45,506 nucleotides of DNA from Allomesorhizobium camelthorni (GCF_011045125.1 NZ_JAAKZF010000044.1:1-45506); one strand, 5' to 3'; positions 1-6,796 are shown, counted from the first letter of the stretch. Program-made: numbers and translations. The notes: generated by a model not told the origin, from the sequence alone.

Positions 1-2
1 TA

Positions 3-92
3 CCTACCGACGGCCCAAGTGGAGATGGTCCCGGCAGTGGAGACGCTGTGTATGGCAACGTGGATTACACACCGTGGTTGACGAGTTGGTAG
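3..92 (+). CDS. C-terminal fragment of a surface/secreted beta-helix-type protein (partial, 5' end outside window)
   Basis: The third forward frame is open from the left edge to a TAG at 90-92 and encodes 29 residues rich in Gly, Asp and Ser, with GDAVYGNVDYTPWL near the end. This Gly/Asp-rich run followed by G-N-V-D-[YF]-x-P-W-L is the pattern often seen at the end of right-handed beta-helix or repeat domains of exported bacterial proteins. That family link is from memory and only the tail is visible. The other two forward frames are open here too, but give no such pattern. The fragment shows that the window opens inside a gene, so the AT-rich island extends further left. Confidence 0.45.
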   Translation, partial: PTDGPSGDGPGSGDAVYGNVDYTPWLTSW

Positions 93-165
93 TTGCTTGA
101 TGATGTGCTTGGTTCGAGACTGAAGTAGGTCTAGGTCTAAACCTTCGTTTTTAGAAACTCGTGCA

Positions 166-201
166 CACACAAAAAGCGCTCAAAAGAGCGCTTTTTGTGT
201 G
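166..201. terminator. Perfect 16-bp inverted repeat, bidirectional Rho-independent terminator
   Basis: Arms 166-181 and 186-201 are exact reverse complements (CACACAAAAAGCGCTC and its complement) around an AAAA loop. The GC core is flanked by an A-run on one side and a T-run on the other inside the stem, so both strands give hairpin plus U-tract. It lies 74 bp after the stop of the truncated surface-protein gene. Confidence 0.8.
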
Positions 202-231
202 ATTCGATAATTGGACTTTATGGTGCTCCAT

Positions 232-458
232 ATCGCACCACTTCCCGAAGGCTACCGGAGTTTCCGGAATCGAAAAAAGTGGCGTCTTGTGCACCAGATC
301 GCACCACTTCCCGAAGGCTACCGGAGTTTCCGGAATCGAAAAAAGTGGCGTCTTGTGCACCAGATCACACCACTTCCCGAAGGCTACCGGAGTTTCCGGA
401 ATCGAAAAAAGTGGCGTCTTGTGCCCCAGATCACACCACTTCCCGAAGGCTACCGGAG
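232..458. repeat. Tandem array of 3.4 copies of a 66-bp hairpin-forming unit
   Basis: Units start at 232, 298, 364 and 430; the fourth stops matching at about 458. Units are nearly identical, differing at a few positions such as ATCGCACC versus ATCACACC and GTGCACC versus GTGCCCC. Each unit can fold: outer arms CCACTT / AAGTGG (238-243 and 277-282 in unit 1) enclose CCGGA-GTT-TCCGG (255-267). Because 66 is a multiple of three, the array creates repetitive open frames on both strands. No start with a ribosome site goes with them, so I treat the array as non-coding. It has no unique spacers and is not a CRISPR. Possible roles include tandem small-RNA hairpins, iteron-like protein binding, or a recombination hot spot. 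Confidence 0.9.
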
Positions 459-555
459 GTGCAGGATGAGCAATTTAAGGCGTTGATGGAAGCGGCACAG
501 TCGCGCGAGTTTGTTCAAGTTAATGCTATTGTGGATTGTAGCAGCGACAAAAAAC
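459..555. other. Short stretch between repeat array and convergent gene, possible coding remnant
   Basis: After the last repeat the forward frame continues for about 45 residues (VQDEQFKALMEAAQSREFVQ... ) to a stop at 593. The composition looks protein-like, but there is no start codon with a ribosome site, and the last part overlaps the end of the opposite-strand gene. It may be the end of a decayed gene interrupted by the repeats. Nothing else is seen here. Confidence 0.25.
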
Positions 556-2277
556 CTAAGCGACTCTCTCCAGCAACAATTTCACCAAGCTAATAAAAGC
601 TTTTCGTCTATGCTCTTTTAAGTCGTCTCCATCACACAATTTAATCACCTCTTCACTGTCCAGTTCCGCAAGTAATCCTTTCAGCTTCGTTTGCCTGACT
701 CGCCTCACCATCTCCTTTCGTTCATCTTCGGCAAGATTGTTCCAATTGGACAACTCGTCCTCAGAAAGATCGTTTTTGAACAATTGAAGAGGTGCCCATT
801 TGTAAAAATACCCAAATATTGCACTAACAGTCTCTTGCGCTTGCGATTTATCCATTTCTTCGTGGAGTGTTTGCACTTCCGCATCGCTCAACTCCCCCGA
901 CCATGAGAACGAACTGTTATGAATACTAAACCTCGCTCCCCCAGTAATAGCATATTTCACATCACCAGAAAGAAAGGCAACTAGGAAAATCGGAAAGTAG
1001 CCAGAGTGAACGCCAGGAAACAACCCTGTTGCTACGTGAGTTAAATTCATGTCGAAATCGTTATTGGCTTTCTGGAGTATGAGCGGTTGTGCCCACTCCA
1101 AAAACTTCTTCCACACAATACGCGACATACGGTTGCTAACATTTCCGCTAGTCACTTTCCACTCATTAGGGAAATAGTGTTCCCAGATGTCGAAATGCCT
1201 GGGAGCATCGGAAACGCTGTTAAAAAACGTGGAGCAGAAATAGCCAAATTGGTTGACCACATGATTCCACCAGCGCCGTTTGGTGTCTTCGTTCTTTATA
1301 TTTTCCAGCCTGACTTCCGCGGTGTTAGCATATTCTTTAAGATCAGCGAATATCTGGTAGGCGCCGTGATCGTTCTGTAACAGGGCCTTGGTAGTCGCCG
1401 GTAGAAGTTCTTTCTGGAAATAATGCCACTCCCAGAATGAATAGTCGCTCGCATATATTTTATCTAATGCTGTCGATATACGTCTTTTAAAGGCAGGTAG
1501 TTTATTTAGGGCAGAAATATTACCTACCCTTTCCGATACTCCCCTCCTTTTCAGCCAATCTTGCTCAGCATCCCATAGACTGTCACTCCAGACAAACAAT
1601 TTTGGAAACACGTAGTGACCGAGTGAGAATATGTCTCTTTTGTCTATATGGCTTTGATAGGAGCGAGCAAGGGAAACAGCCAAATCATAATGTTTGGTAT
1701 TGATTGCGTCATCTATATGATTGACGAAGATTTCGGTATGGTCTCGGTCACCATGTTCTGATACTTCCGACCAGTACGATGTCCATGCGCGGACCATCTT
1801 TTCGATTTTTGATCTATTACCAAAACGAAAAACCTTTCGGAGACGCAAACCTTTCAAGAAGCTGATCTCAAATTCCGACTTGTGCCCCTCGGAAAATCGC
1901 AATGCTCTACGGAATGCTCGCCCGAGTACAATCACCAAGATTGTTACAACCAAGATTGCCAATATTTTCTGCCGTGAAGAGATATCATTTCCACTGAAAA
2001 ATGGAAATAATCCTAGGCCGAATATCGATAGCCAAAATACCTTCTTTGCTCCAAATACCTCATCACTCAAAACCATCTTTTCAAATTCGCTTCTCTTCCG
2101 TCCATTGTTTAATACGTCCGTTAGAAAGACGATAGCGAACGGAATGAATATCGCCAAAATGCCAAGAATGACAGTCTGAAATAGTGATGGGTCAAGGTGT
2201 TTAAGGTACGGATCGAGCATACCTACAAAACGCTCGACGGCACATAAAGCAGTATTAAGTATTCTTTCGTACCACAT
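556..2277 (-). CDS. Unrecognised 573-aa protein with three N-terminal membrane segments
   Basis: I do not recognise the family. Hydrophobic stretches at about residues 33-54, 80-94 and 104-119 predict an N-terminal membrane domain. The remaining ~450 residues look soluble, rich in Trp, Phe, Tyr and charged residues, with no Walker, protease, nuclease or HTH motif visible by eye. The ATG at 2277 is the first possible start, because a TAA lies just upstream in frame. A GGAGGAG sequence sits about 15 nt before it, which is long for a Shine-Dalgarno spacing. The gene is AT-rich compared with the chromosome and stands alone, facing away from the DUF932 gene. A large membrane-anchored protein of unknown type beside mobility genes could be cargo such as a defence or surface function, but nothing in the sequence proves it. 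Confidence 0.75.
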   Translation of the reverse strand: MWYERILNTALCAVERFVGMLDPYLKHLDPSLFQTVILGILAIFIPFAIVFLTDVLNNGRKRSEFEKMVLSDEVFGAKKVFWLSIFGLGLFPFFSGNDISSRQKILAILVVTILVIVLGRAFRRALRFSEGHKSEFEISFLKGLRLRKVFRFGNRSKIEKMVRAWTSYWSEVSEHGDRDHTEIFVNHIDDAINTKHYDLAVSLARSYQSHIDKRDIFSLGHYVFPKLFVWSDSLWDAEQDWLKRRGVSERVGNISALNKLPAFKRRISTALDKIYASDYSFWEWHYFQKELLPATTKALLQNDHGAYQIFADLKEYANTAEVRLENIKNEDTKRRWWNHVVNQFGYFCSTFFNSVSDAPRHFDIWEHYFPNEWKVTSGNVSNRMSRIVWKKFLEWAQPLILQKANNDFDMNLTHVATGLFPGVHSGYFPIFLVAFLSGDVKYAITGGARFSIHNSSFSWSGELSDAEVQTLHEEMDKSQAQETVSAIFGYFYKWAPLQLFKNDLSEDELSNWNNLAEDERKEMVRRVRQTKLKGLLAELDSEEVIKLCDGDDLKEHRRKAFISLVKLLLERVA

Positions 2278-2317
2278 CTTAGGAATTATACTCCTCCTCA
2301 GACAATTTTTCTAATTC

Positions 2318-2340
2318 CGCAACTTCCGGCGTCTATGACG
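2318..2340 (+). repeat. 23-bp box, copy A (core GGCGTCTATGA)
   Basis: Copy A of a direct repeat also found at 3323-3345 (C) and 5585-5607 (B). The core GGCGTCTATGA is identical in all three and preceded by an AACT motif at fixed distance. In A and B the core continues to CGTCTATGACG, an interrupted palindrome CGTC-TAT-GACG. Copies A and C directly bracket the DUF932 unit. Confidence 0.75.
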
Positions 2341-2455
2341 TTGGGACTGCTTGCCTCATCATAGAGGGGTGCAGAATCACGACAACGTAACACGATTCGG
2401 TGCACCCTCGGTTGTCGAGGTGAGAAGGTTTTCGGTATCCGGCAGGCGGACCGAC
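2328..2455 (+). pseudogene. Frameshifted relic of the start of a TraD/HerA-like ATPase gene (duplicate of 5595-5723)
   Basis: This ~128-bp segment is a diverged copy of the box plus the beginning of the ATPase gene near 5618. By eye the first 68 bases have 7 mismatches and the last 31 have 3; a ~30-base middle is diverged and one base shorter. In the ATPase frame it starts TTG-CCT-CAT-CAT and reads VTRFGA like the ITRVGA of the intact gene. After the one-base loss, the shifted frame reads GEKVFGIRQADRP, matching GKVFGIRQADR of the intact protein, and then homology ends. So this is a broken 5' end of a second ATPase gene, or a leader derived from one, now sitting in front of the DUF932 gene. 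Both copies also hold a 9-codon micro-frame starting ATG-ACG and ending LASS-stop (2335-2364 and 5602-5631). Confidence 0.7.
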
Positions 2456-2487
2456 CCAGCTCTAAAATACCGACCTCGTTCCCTCAA

Positions 2488-2515
2488 CGTCTCGTTCGAA
2501 TGGTCGAACGAGACG
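2488..2515 (+). promoter_or_regulatory. Perfect 12-bp inverted repeat in the leader of the DUF932 gene
   Basis: CGTCTCGTTCGA at 2488-2499 is the exact reverse complement of 2504-2515 around an ATGG loop. It ends 21 nt before the ATG at 2537, just upstream of the AGAAGGAG ribosome site. As RNA it is a stable hairpin placed to affect initiation or mRNA decay; as DNA it could be an operator. It is absent from the matching position before the ATPase gene. Confidence 0.7.
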
Positions 2516-2536
2516 CAGAGAGAAGGAGTTCTTTCC

Positions 2537-3253
2537 ATGACATTGATGTTGCATGCCGGCGCGACGGAAGTCGCGTATGACGATCTGCGCGCGGTGGCGA
2601 CACCACCCCGCACAGCGTCTCACGTGCCGGTGGCTCACCATGAAATCGTGGAGCTGATGCGTTATAGCCTCGGCTTCTATGGCCACGAGATCATCGAGGA
2701 GCACCACGCCGTCACCGAAGACGGTGCTCGTTATTTCGGTCTGTTGTCACTTCGTAGCCCTGACGGTGAGTACACCGACACCCTTGGTCTGCGGAATAGC
2801 CACGACAAGAAGTTCCCGATTGGTATTGCCTTTGGTAGTCGCGTCTTCGTTTGTGATAATCTGGCTTTCCAAGCCGATCACGTCATCAGACGCAAGCACA
2901 CGGCTAACGCCAAGCGGGAGCTTCCTGGTCTTGTTGCCGAAGTGGTGGAGCCATTAAACACGGAGCGACAGGAACAGGCCGAGCGCTTCCTTCGCTACCG
3001 TGAGACAGTGTTACCCGATGAAGTGGCAGATCATGTCATCTTATCGCTCTATCGCTCTGGCGTCATCAACCTCCAGCGCGTCCCTGACGTGATGGAGCAG
3101 TGGGAGACGCCAGCGCATGACTGGGGTGACAAGACTCTGTGGCGGCTTTTCAACGCCGCGACGTTCTCGCTCACCGGACGGGTGGCCGAGAACCCGGCGG
3201 TGACGACGGTGCTCCATCGTGTCATTGATGGAGTGTGTGAACGCACAGTCTGA
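2537..3253 (+). CDS. DUF932-type protein
   Basis: A 238-aa protein. The central part (LGLRNSHDKKFPIGIAFG, then VFVCDNLAF and RRKHT) has the features I associate with DUF932, a family of unknown biochemical function common in phages, plasmids and integrated elements. The start is ATG 2537, with AGAAGGAG ideally placed at 2521-2528. The longer open frame back to a TTG at 2351 is the ATPase relic and is not needed. A 12-bp hairpin precedes it; a 9-bp inverted repeat overlaps its stop and a U-tract terminator follows, so it is a self-contained unit of about 1 kb. The unit is bracketed by copies A and C of the 23-bp box, like a swappable module. Confidence 0.7.
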   Translation: MTLMLHAGATEVAYDDLRAVATPPRTASHVPVAHHEIVELMRYSLGFYGHEIIEEHHAVTEDGARYFGLLSLRSPDGEYTDTLGLRNSHDKKFPIGIAFGSRVFVCDNLAFQADHVIRRKHTANAKRELPGLVAEVVEPLNTERQEQAERFLRYRETVLPDEVADHVILSLYRSGVINLQRVPDVMEQWETPAHDWGDKTLWRLFNAATFSLTGRVAENPAVTTVLHRVIDGVCERTV

Positions 3254-3269
3254 CGTGGATACGTCAGAC
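3248..3269 (+). repeat. Perfect 9-bp inverted repeat overlapping the DUF932 stop codon
   Basis: GTCTGACGT (3248-3256) and ACGTCAGAC (3261-3269) are exact reverse complements around GGAT. The TGA stop at 3251-3253 lies inside the left arm. It sits 10 bp before the terminator and may act with it or be a protein-binding site. Confidence 0.65.
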
Positions 3270-3279
3270 AACATCAACT

Positions 3280-3306
3280 AGCCCCTCATTATGAGGGGCT
3301 TTTTTT
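3280..3306 (+). terminator. Rho-independent terminator of the DUF932 gene
   Basis: Arms AGCCCCTCA (3280-3288) and TGAGGGGCT (3292-3300) pair perfectly around TTA and are followed by a run of seven T's. It terminates plus-strand transcription coming from the DUF932 gene. Confidence 0.85.
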
Positions 3307-3322
3307 CGCGTGATGCTATCGC

Positions 3323-3345
3323 TGAAACTCCCGGCGTCTATGATG
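3323..3345 (+). repeat. 23-bp box, copy C
   Basis: Copy C of the repeat found at 2318 and 5585. The core GGCGTCTATGA is conserved, and the palindrome is imperfect here (CGTCTATGATG). It lies between the DUF932 terminator and the end of the next, opposite-strand gene. Confidence 0.7.
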
Positions 3346-3367
3346 TGATGATGAATTGTCTATAAAT

Positions 3368-4153
3368 CTACCCTCCTATTTCAATCATACAATGATTGCT
3401 GAGTTCAGTATTTTCCCACGTACCGTTGATGAGCCGAAAGTTAGCAAGAGCATTTTGTAACCTGCGTATATATGGAAAGCCGACTGGCGCACCATCAACA
3501 ACAAATCTCCCGCCGTATTCGATCTTGAGACGTTCTATTTGTTCACGAAAGACCTTTTGCTCTTGATCAGGATCGTATATCAGTATTGTGTTAACCACCA
3601 CAATTACTGTTCCGTTTGGCAGAAAATCATAGTCCCTTGGATGAAAGTCGGTATAAGTATTCCAACTAGTAGGACCGCCAGGTTCAAGTGTAATTGGTTT
3701 CTTGGATTTATCGGTCCAATCTATTGGTATATCGGATGCGGGCCATTCCCAGCCTGCTGGATGCCAGTTTTTACCATCCCAAACACTACTGCGATCATCA
3801 CATGTTTTAATCAGCGACGAGAAACCATCTGACAGCTTAAGAGAACTGCCACCAAGGTTTTGGGCGGACCATGAAAACTCAAATCTATTCTCTTCCTTGT
3901 TAAATCCGCTTTTATGCATTGTTATGTCTACTTTTGGCTTAAAATCATCGATCAAAGATTTTGTTATCTGATAGTCGTTTATATTTTCGGTATGTTTTAT
4001 TATCGTTGATTGCTGGTCTATACTAATTTCAAGTAAATATACCTGACGTGAAAGCGCGAATAGGGTTAGGGCAGAAATTATTACTCCGCCAATGTAAACG
4101 TACAACTGCACAGACTTATAGGTTTTATTGTTTTTTGTATCGAGATCAGACAA
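3368..4153 (-). CDS. Unrecognised 261-aa protein with one N-terminal membrane anchor
   Basis: I do not recognise a family. Residues ~17-35 form a hydrophobic segment. A short polar stretch follows, with some coiled-coil character at 40-60 (EISIDQQSTIIKHTENIND), then a soluble domain rich in Trp, Asp and Gly (DGKNWHPAGWEWPASD, TSWNTYTDFHPRDYDFLPNG). The layout suggests a bitopic protein with its bulk on one side of the membrane. The start codon is TTG at 4151-4153, chosen because GGAGGA sits about 5 nt upstream. The same GGAGGAATATC string precedes the divergent gene at 4289. AT-rich codon use sets it apart from the chromosomal genes. It shares a divergent control region with the small membrane protein on the other strand. 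Confidence 0.65.
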   Translation of the reverse strand: MSDLDTKNNKTYKSVQLYVYIGGVIISALTLFALSRQVYLLEISIDQQSTIIKHTENINDYQITKSLIDDFKPKVDITMHKSGFNKEENRFEFSWSAQNLGGSSLKLSDGFSSLIKTCDDRSSVWDGKNWHPAGWEWPASDIPIDWTDKSKKPITLEPGGPTSWNTYTDFHPRDYDFLPNGTVIVVVNTILIYDPDQEQKVFREQIERLKIEYGGRFVVDGAPVGFPYIRRLQNALANFRLINGTWENTELSNHCMIEIGG

Positions 4154-4181
4154 GATATTCCTCCGTAAGTCCTTGATTTAC

Positions 4182-4210
4182 TTGACGTAGTATGTATTTT
4201 GTGCTAGAAT
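4182..4210 (+). promoter_or_regulatory. Sigma-70-type promoter for the small membrane protein gene
   Basis: TTGACG at 4182-4187, a 17-bp spacer, then TAGAAT at 4205-4210. This is close to the -35/-10 consensus at optimal spacing. It points to the ATG at 4289, leaving a leader of about 70 nt. Confidence 0.65.
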
Positions 4211-4288
4211 GTAATATGTATCTCCAAGGTACTTTCAACGTCAACTCAAAATCGAGCTGGCGTTATGCTAGCTCTCTGGAGGAATATC

Positions 4289-4552
4289 ATGGTCTTTAGC
4301 CCTGTAAAGTTCTTTCGTAGTTCCGAACACACTGATCCAATGTGGACTTCGTTCATAATCCTTGTAATATTCTCATCTGTTGCGGTGATAGTTTTAAGCA
4401 CTCAGATGGTTTGGTCCGTTCTCGCAGATTATTCCATAGTGTCGAGTCGTCCGCCTACTTGGATTACGTTGATCTTTTTAGCATCAGCATACATTGCTGT
4501 GTTACCTTTCGTAATACAACTTGTTATTTTTGGGCTTAAGAAAAATAAATAG
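4289..4552 (+). CDS. Small two-segment membrane protein (87 aa), unrecognised
   Basis: An 87-residue protein with hydrophobic segments at about 19-37 and 58-82, a basic N-terminus (VKFFR) and a basic end (LKKNK). ATG 4289 is preferred over the in-frame ATG at 4265, because CTGGAGGA at 4276-4283 is correctly spaced before it. It has its own good promoter upstream and a U-tract terminator right after it, so it is a single-gene unit and very probably real despite its size. The family is unknown; small proteins of this shape include holin-like, toxin-like and accessory subunits, but nothing distinguishes these. Confidence 0.6.
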   Translation: MVFSPVKFFRSSEHTDPMWTSFIILVIFSSVAVIVLSTQMVWSVLADYSIVSSRPPTWITLIFLASAYIAVLPFVIQLVIFGLKKNK

Positions 4553-4569
4553 TAAAAATTCATTTCTCA

Positions 4570-4598
4570 ACCATCCGTTTTGTACGGGTGGTTTTTTT
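4570..4598 (+). terminator. Rho-independent terminator after the small membrane protein
   Basis: Arms ACCATCCG (4570-4577) and CGGGTGGT (4585-4592) pair with one G-U, with a 7-nt loop and then T's to 4598. It lies 17 bp after the stop codon. Confidence 0.75.
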
Positions 4599-4746
4599 CT
4601 ATCAAATATAGAGACATACAAGTAAGAGCTCCACTGCACGCTTGACATGGACAGCGTAAAGTGCCGGGCATCAGAAACGCAATATACGCAGTTTATGTCA
4701 TCAATAGACATGGTGTACTCCGTCGTGAAATGCCCGTGGTGATAGC

Positions 4747-5103
4747 CTATGCAATATGCCGGGTCCATCGTGGCATTCTCGCTTCAATCTCTGTAAGCTG
4801 TGCGTTAACCTGCCTATCAAAATGCAGGCTGTCCAACGAGAGCATAATTCGACCTACCCGGAATGTGCCAATCCATCCACCGAAGACAAACCCTGCAAGG
4901 CTTCCGACGACCGCACCAAGGAAGAGGAATACATACTCCGTTTCTTCGCTACCGAGCATGAGCACAACAAGGCTCCAGCTTACGCAGCAGCCAAGAACAA
5001 TACCGAGTACGGTATACTGCATCGTCGCAATCGTTTCGGTCACATACACTATCCGATCAAGGCGCTTCATATATTTGAATGAAACATGAGTTAGGTTGTC
5101 CAT
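4747..5103 (-). CDS. Small two-segment membrane protein (118 aa), unrecognised
   Basis: The 118-aa product has two hydrophobic segments, about 31-50 and 57-78; the second is Gly-rich (FLGAVVGSLAGFVFGGWIG), a pattern seen in tightly packed helices. The C-terminal ~40 residues are charged and may be cytoplasmic (HFDRQVNAQLTEIEARMPRW). The start is ATG 5103 with no clear ribosome site; an internal Met at residue 12 is an alternative. It is divergent from the XRE regulator gene, and the ~100-bp gap may hold shared operators. Overlapping frames on the other strand lack such structure. Function unknown. Confidence 0.5.
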   Translation of the reverse strand: MDNLTHVSFKYMKRLDRIVYVTETIATMQYTVLGIVLGCCVSWSLVVLMLGSEETEYVFLFLGAVVGSLAGFVFGGWIGTFRVGRIMLSLDSLHFDRQVNAQLTEIEARMPRWTRHIA

Positions 5104-5217
5104 AGATGTCTCTGTGCTTTATGGTATGTGCAACGATGTGAGCTGCCTGTATCATCATTTTCAAATGCGGTACATATCCAGTGGTGAAATAATCCGCGTA
5201 TGTCCTTGGTTGCCGCC

Positions 5218-5475
5218 ATGGACATTGAACACATTGTCGGCACGAACGTGCGCCGCATCCGTCTCGCACGCGGCCTCTCGCAAGAGCGGCTTGCGTTTGA
5301 TGCAGAGGTGGATCGCTCGTACCTGGGGGCATTGGAGCGCGGCGAACAGAACCCTACAGTCCGTATCCTCGCTCGCATTGCTGAAACCCTCACCTGCACA
5401 GTCGCCGACCTTGTGACCGAAAGCGACACGCCGCTACCTGCGAACCTGCCGCGCGGTATCCGGCAAAAGGGTTAG
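5218..5475 (+). CDS. XRE-family transcriptional regulator
   Basis: A small (85 aa) Cro/C1-type helix-turn-helix protein. The sequence from about residue 10 (VRRIRLARGLSQERLAFDAE, then VDRSYLGALERGEQNPT) is a textbook XRE domain, with the GLSQE turn and the recognition helix around SYLGALERG. The C-terminal ~25 residues are a short tail without a recognisable sensor domain. The start is taken as ATG 5218, which places the domain as usual; an in-frame ATG at 5200 adds six residues, and neither has a strong ribosome site. It lies between the divergent membrane-protein gene and the ATPase gene, so it likely controls the island genes. The 23-bp boxes with the CGTC-TAT-GACG palindrome are candidate operators (inference). 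Confidence 0.85.
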   Translation: MDIEHIVGTNVRRIRLARGLSQERLAFDAEVDRSYLGALERGEQNPTVRILARIAETLTCTVADLVTESDTPLPANLPRGIRQKG

Positions 5476-5584
5476 GCTCTACGATATACTTATGAGATGA
5501 TGCGGCATCGATGATGGTGGCGGGTAGGTGGATCATGTGGAAGATCAGCTTATTATAAATGACTTTGCAGTAATTTTCACAACT

Positions 5585-5607
5585 GGCAACTCTAGGCGTC
5601 TATGACG
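5585..5607 (+). repeat. 23-bp box, copy B
   Basis: Copy B of the repeat at 2318 and 3323, containing CGTCTATGACG and lying 11 bp before the TTG start of the ATPase gene. It is the first part of the ~129-bp segment (5595-5723) duplicated at 2328-2455. Confidence 0.75.
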
Positions 5608-5617
5608 TGGCGACGGC

Positions 5618-6796
5618 TTGCCTCATCATAGACGGGTGCAAAATCGCGACAACATAACACGAGTCGGGGCGACTCTGGGCCGGCGCGGTGGAAAGGTTTT
5701 TGGTATCCGGCAGGCAGATCGACTGCTCCACACGTTCATCATCGGACAGACCGGTACCGGCAAGTCCACGCTACTGGCTTCGTTGTGTCGGCAGGACATA
5801 ACGGCTGGTAGAGGTTTCTGTCTGATTGATCCGCATGGAGATTTGGCGGAATCGGTGGCCGAGTTGTTGGGTGAAGACGGCATCTATTGGAACGCCGCTG
5901 ACCCAGCCTGCCCTTACGGATACAATCCATTGTCTTCGGTACCGCCACCTTGGCGACCACTGGTCGCTTCTGGGCTCATTGATACCTTCAAGAAGCAGTG
6001 GCCGGATGCCTGGGGTGCTCGGATGGAGCACCTACTTCGTTTTGCGCTGTTGGCGCTGTTGGAGCAAGAAGACGCCAGCATTGCCGATATCCTCCCGCTA
6101 TTCCTCGACAAGGAATACCGAAAGGATCTGATTGAGACCCTACCAGAAGGACCGGTACGGCAATTCTGGACCGTGGAATATGGAGCCCTGCGTTATCAGT
6201 CCTCCAGTGACGGTGTTTCCTCGATTGCCAACAAGCTCGGTGCTTTCTTGGTGCAGCCGACAGTGCGGAAGGCCGTGTGTGAGCCAGAACAACCATTGCA
6301 CTGGCGCCACTTGATGGACGAGGGTGGAAAGCTAATCATCAACCTGGCGAAAGGCCGACTCGGAGCGGATGTTTCCAACGTACTCGGTGGCTTGATTGTG
6401 TCTGGTATCGCCGGTGCGTCATACAGCCGGCAGGATCGACCGGAAAAAGAACGGCGACCGTTCTTCCTCTACGTCGATGAATTTCACTCTTTCACCACCT
6501 CCGCTTTCGCGGACATGCTCTCCGAGTTGCGTAAGTATGGTCTGTCCCTCACCCTGACCACACAGCACTTTGGAAGAGTGGAGGAAAAGACACGGGAAGC
6601 GATTCTGGGGAATGTCGGCACACTGGTATCGTTTCGAGTTGGTGCTAATGATGCCTCATTATTATCTCGCCAGTTCGGCACCGACTTTCCGAAACCGTCT
6701 GACCTCACCAACCTCGCCAACCACGAGACCTTTATCAAGTTGATGGTGGATGGTGCTCAGACGAAGGTGTTTTCGGCAGGGACGTTGCCGCTGTGA
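5618..6796 (+). CDS. TraD/VirD4/HerA-like conjugation-type ATPase
   Basis: A 392-aa P-loop ATPase. Walker A is GQTGTGKST at residues 43-51, followed by GFCLIDPHGDLAESV, a signature of type IV secretion DNA-binding/coupling ATPases. Walker B is FLYVDEF at 283-289, then a LTTQH motif at ~313-317 and a C-terminal segment ending in a short beta-rich tail. The family drives DNA through conjugation pores or along DNA as hexamers. No N-terminal membrane segments are present, unlike classical VirD4/TraD, and no relaxase or mating-pore gene is nearby. The only starts are TTG 5618 and GTG 5636, neither with a good ribosome site; the conserved FGIRQADR segment before Walker A lies downstream of both. 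The 5' end is duplicated as a relic at 2328. Confidence 0.8.
   Translation: MPHHRRVQNRDNITRVGATLGRRGGKVFGIRQADRLLHTFIIGQTGTGKSTLLASLCRQDITAGRGFCLIDPHGDLAESVAELLGEDGIYWNAADPACPYGYNPLSSVPPPWRPLVASGLIDTFKKQWPDAWGARMEHLLRFALLALLEQEDASIADILPLFLDKEYRKDLIETLPEGPVRQFWTVEYGALRYQSSSDGVSSIANKLGAFLVQPTVRKAVCEPEQPLHWRHLMDEGGKLIINLAKGRLGADVSNVLGGLIVSGIAGASYSRQDRPEKERRPFFLYVDEFHSFTTSAFADMLSELRKYGLSLTLTTQHFGRVEEKTREAILGNVGTLVSFRVGANDASLLSRQFGTDFPKPSDLTNLANHETFIKLMVDGAQTKVFSAGTLPL

Noticed and set aside
232-458. Possible CRISPR array
   Set aside because: Units are contiguous with no unique spacers and no cas genes are nearby.
151-593. Repetitive open frames on both strands across the 66-bp array
   Set aside because: The unit length is divisible by three and has no in-frame stops, so open frames arise automatically. 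They lack ribosome sites and give unrelated peptides in several frames.
2351-2536. N-terminal extension of the DUF932 protein from a TTG start
   Set aside because: It reads through the ATPase relic, a frameshift and a stem-loop; ATG 2537 has an excellent ribosome site.
4640-4670. TTGACA near 4642 as a promoter
   Set aside because: No acceptable -10 element at 15-19 bp.
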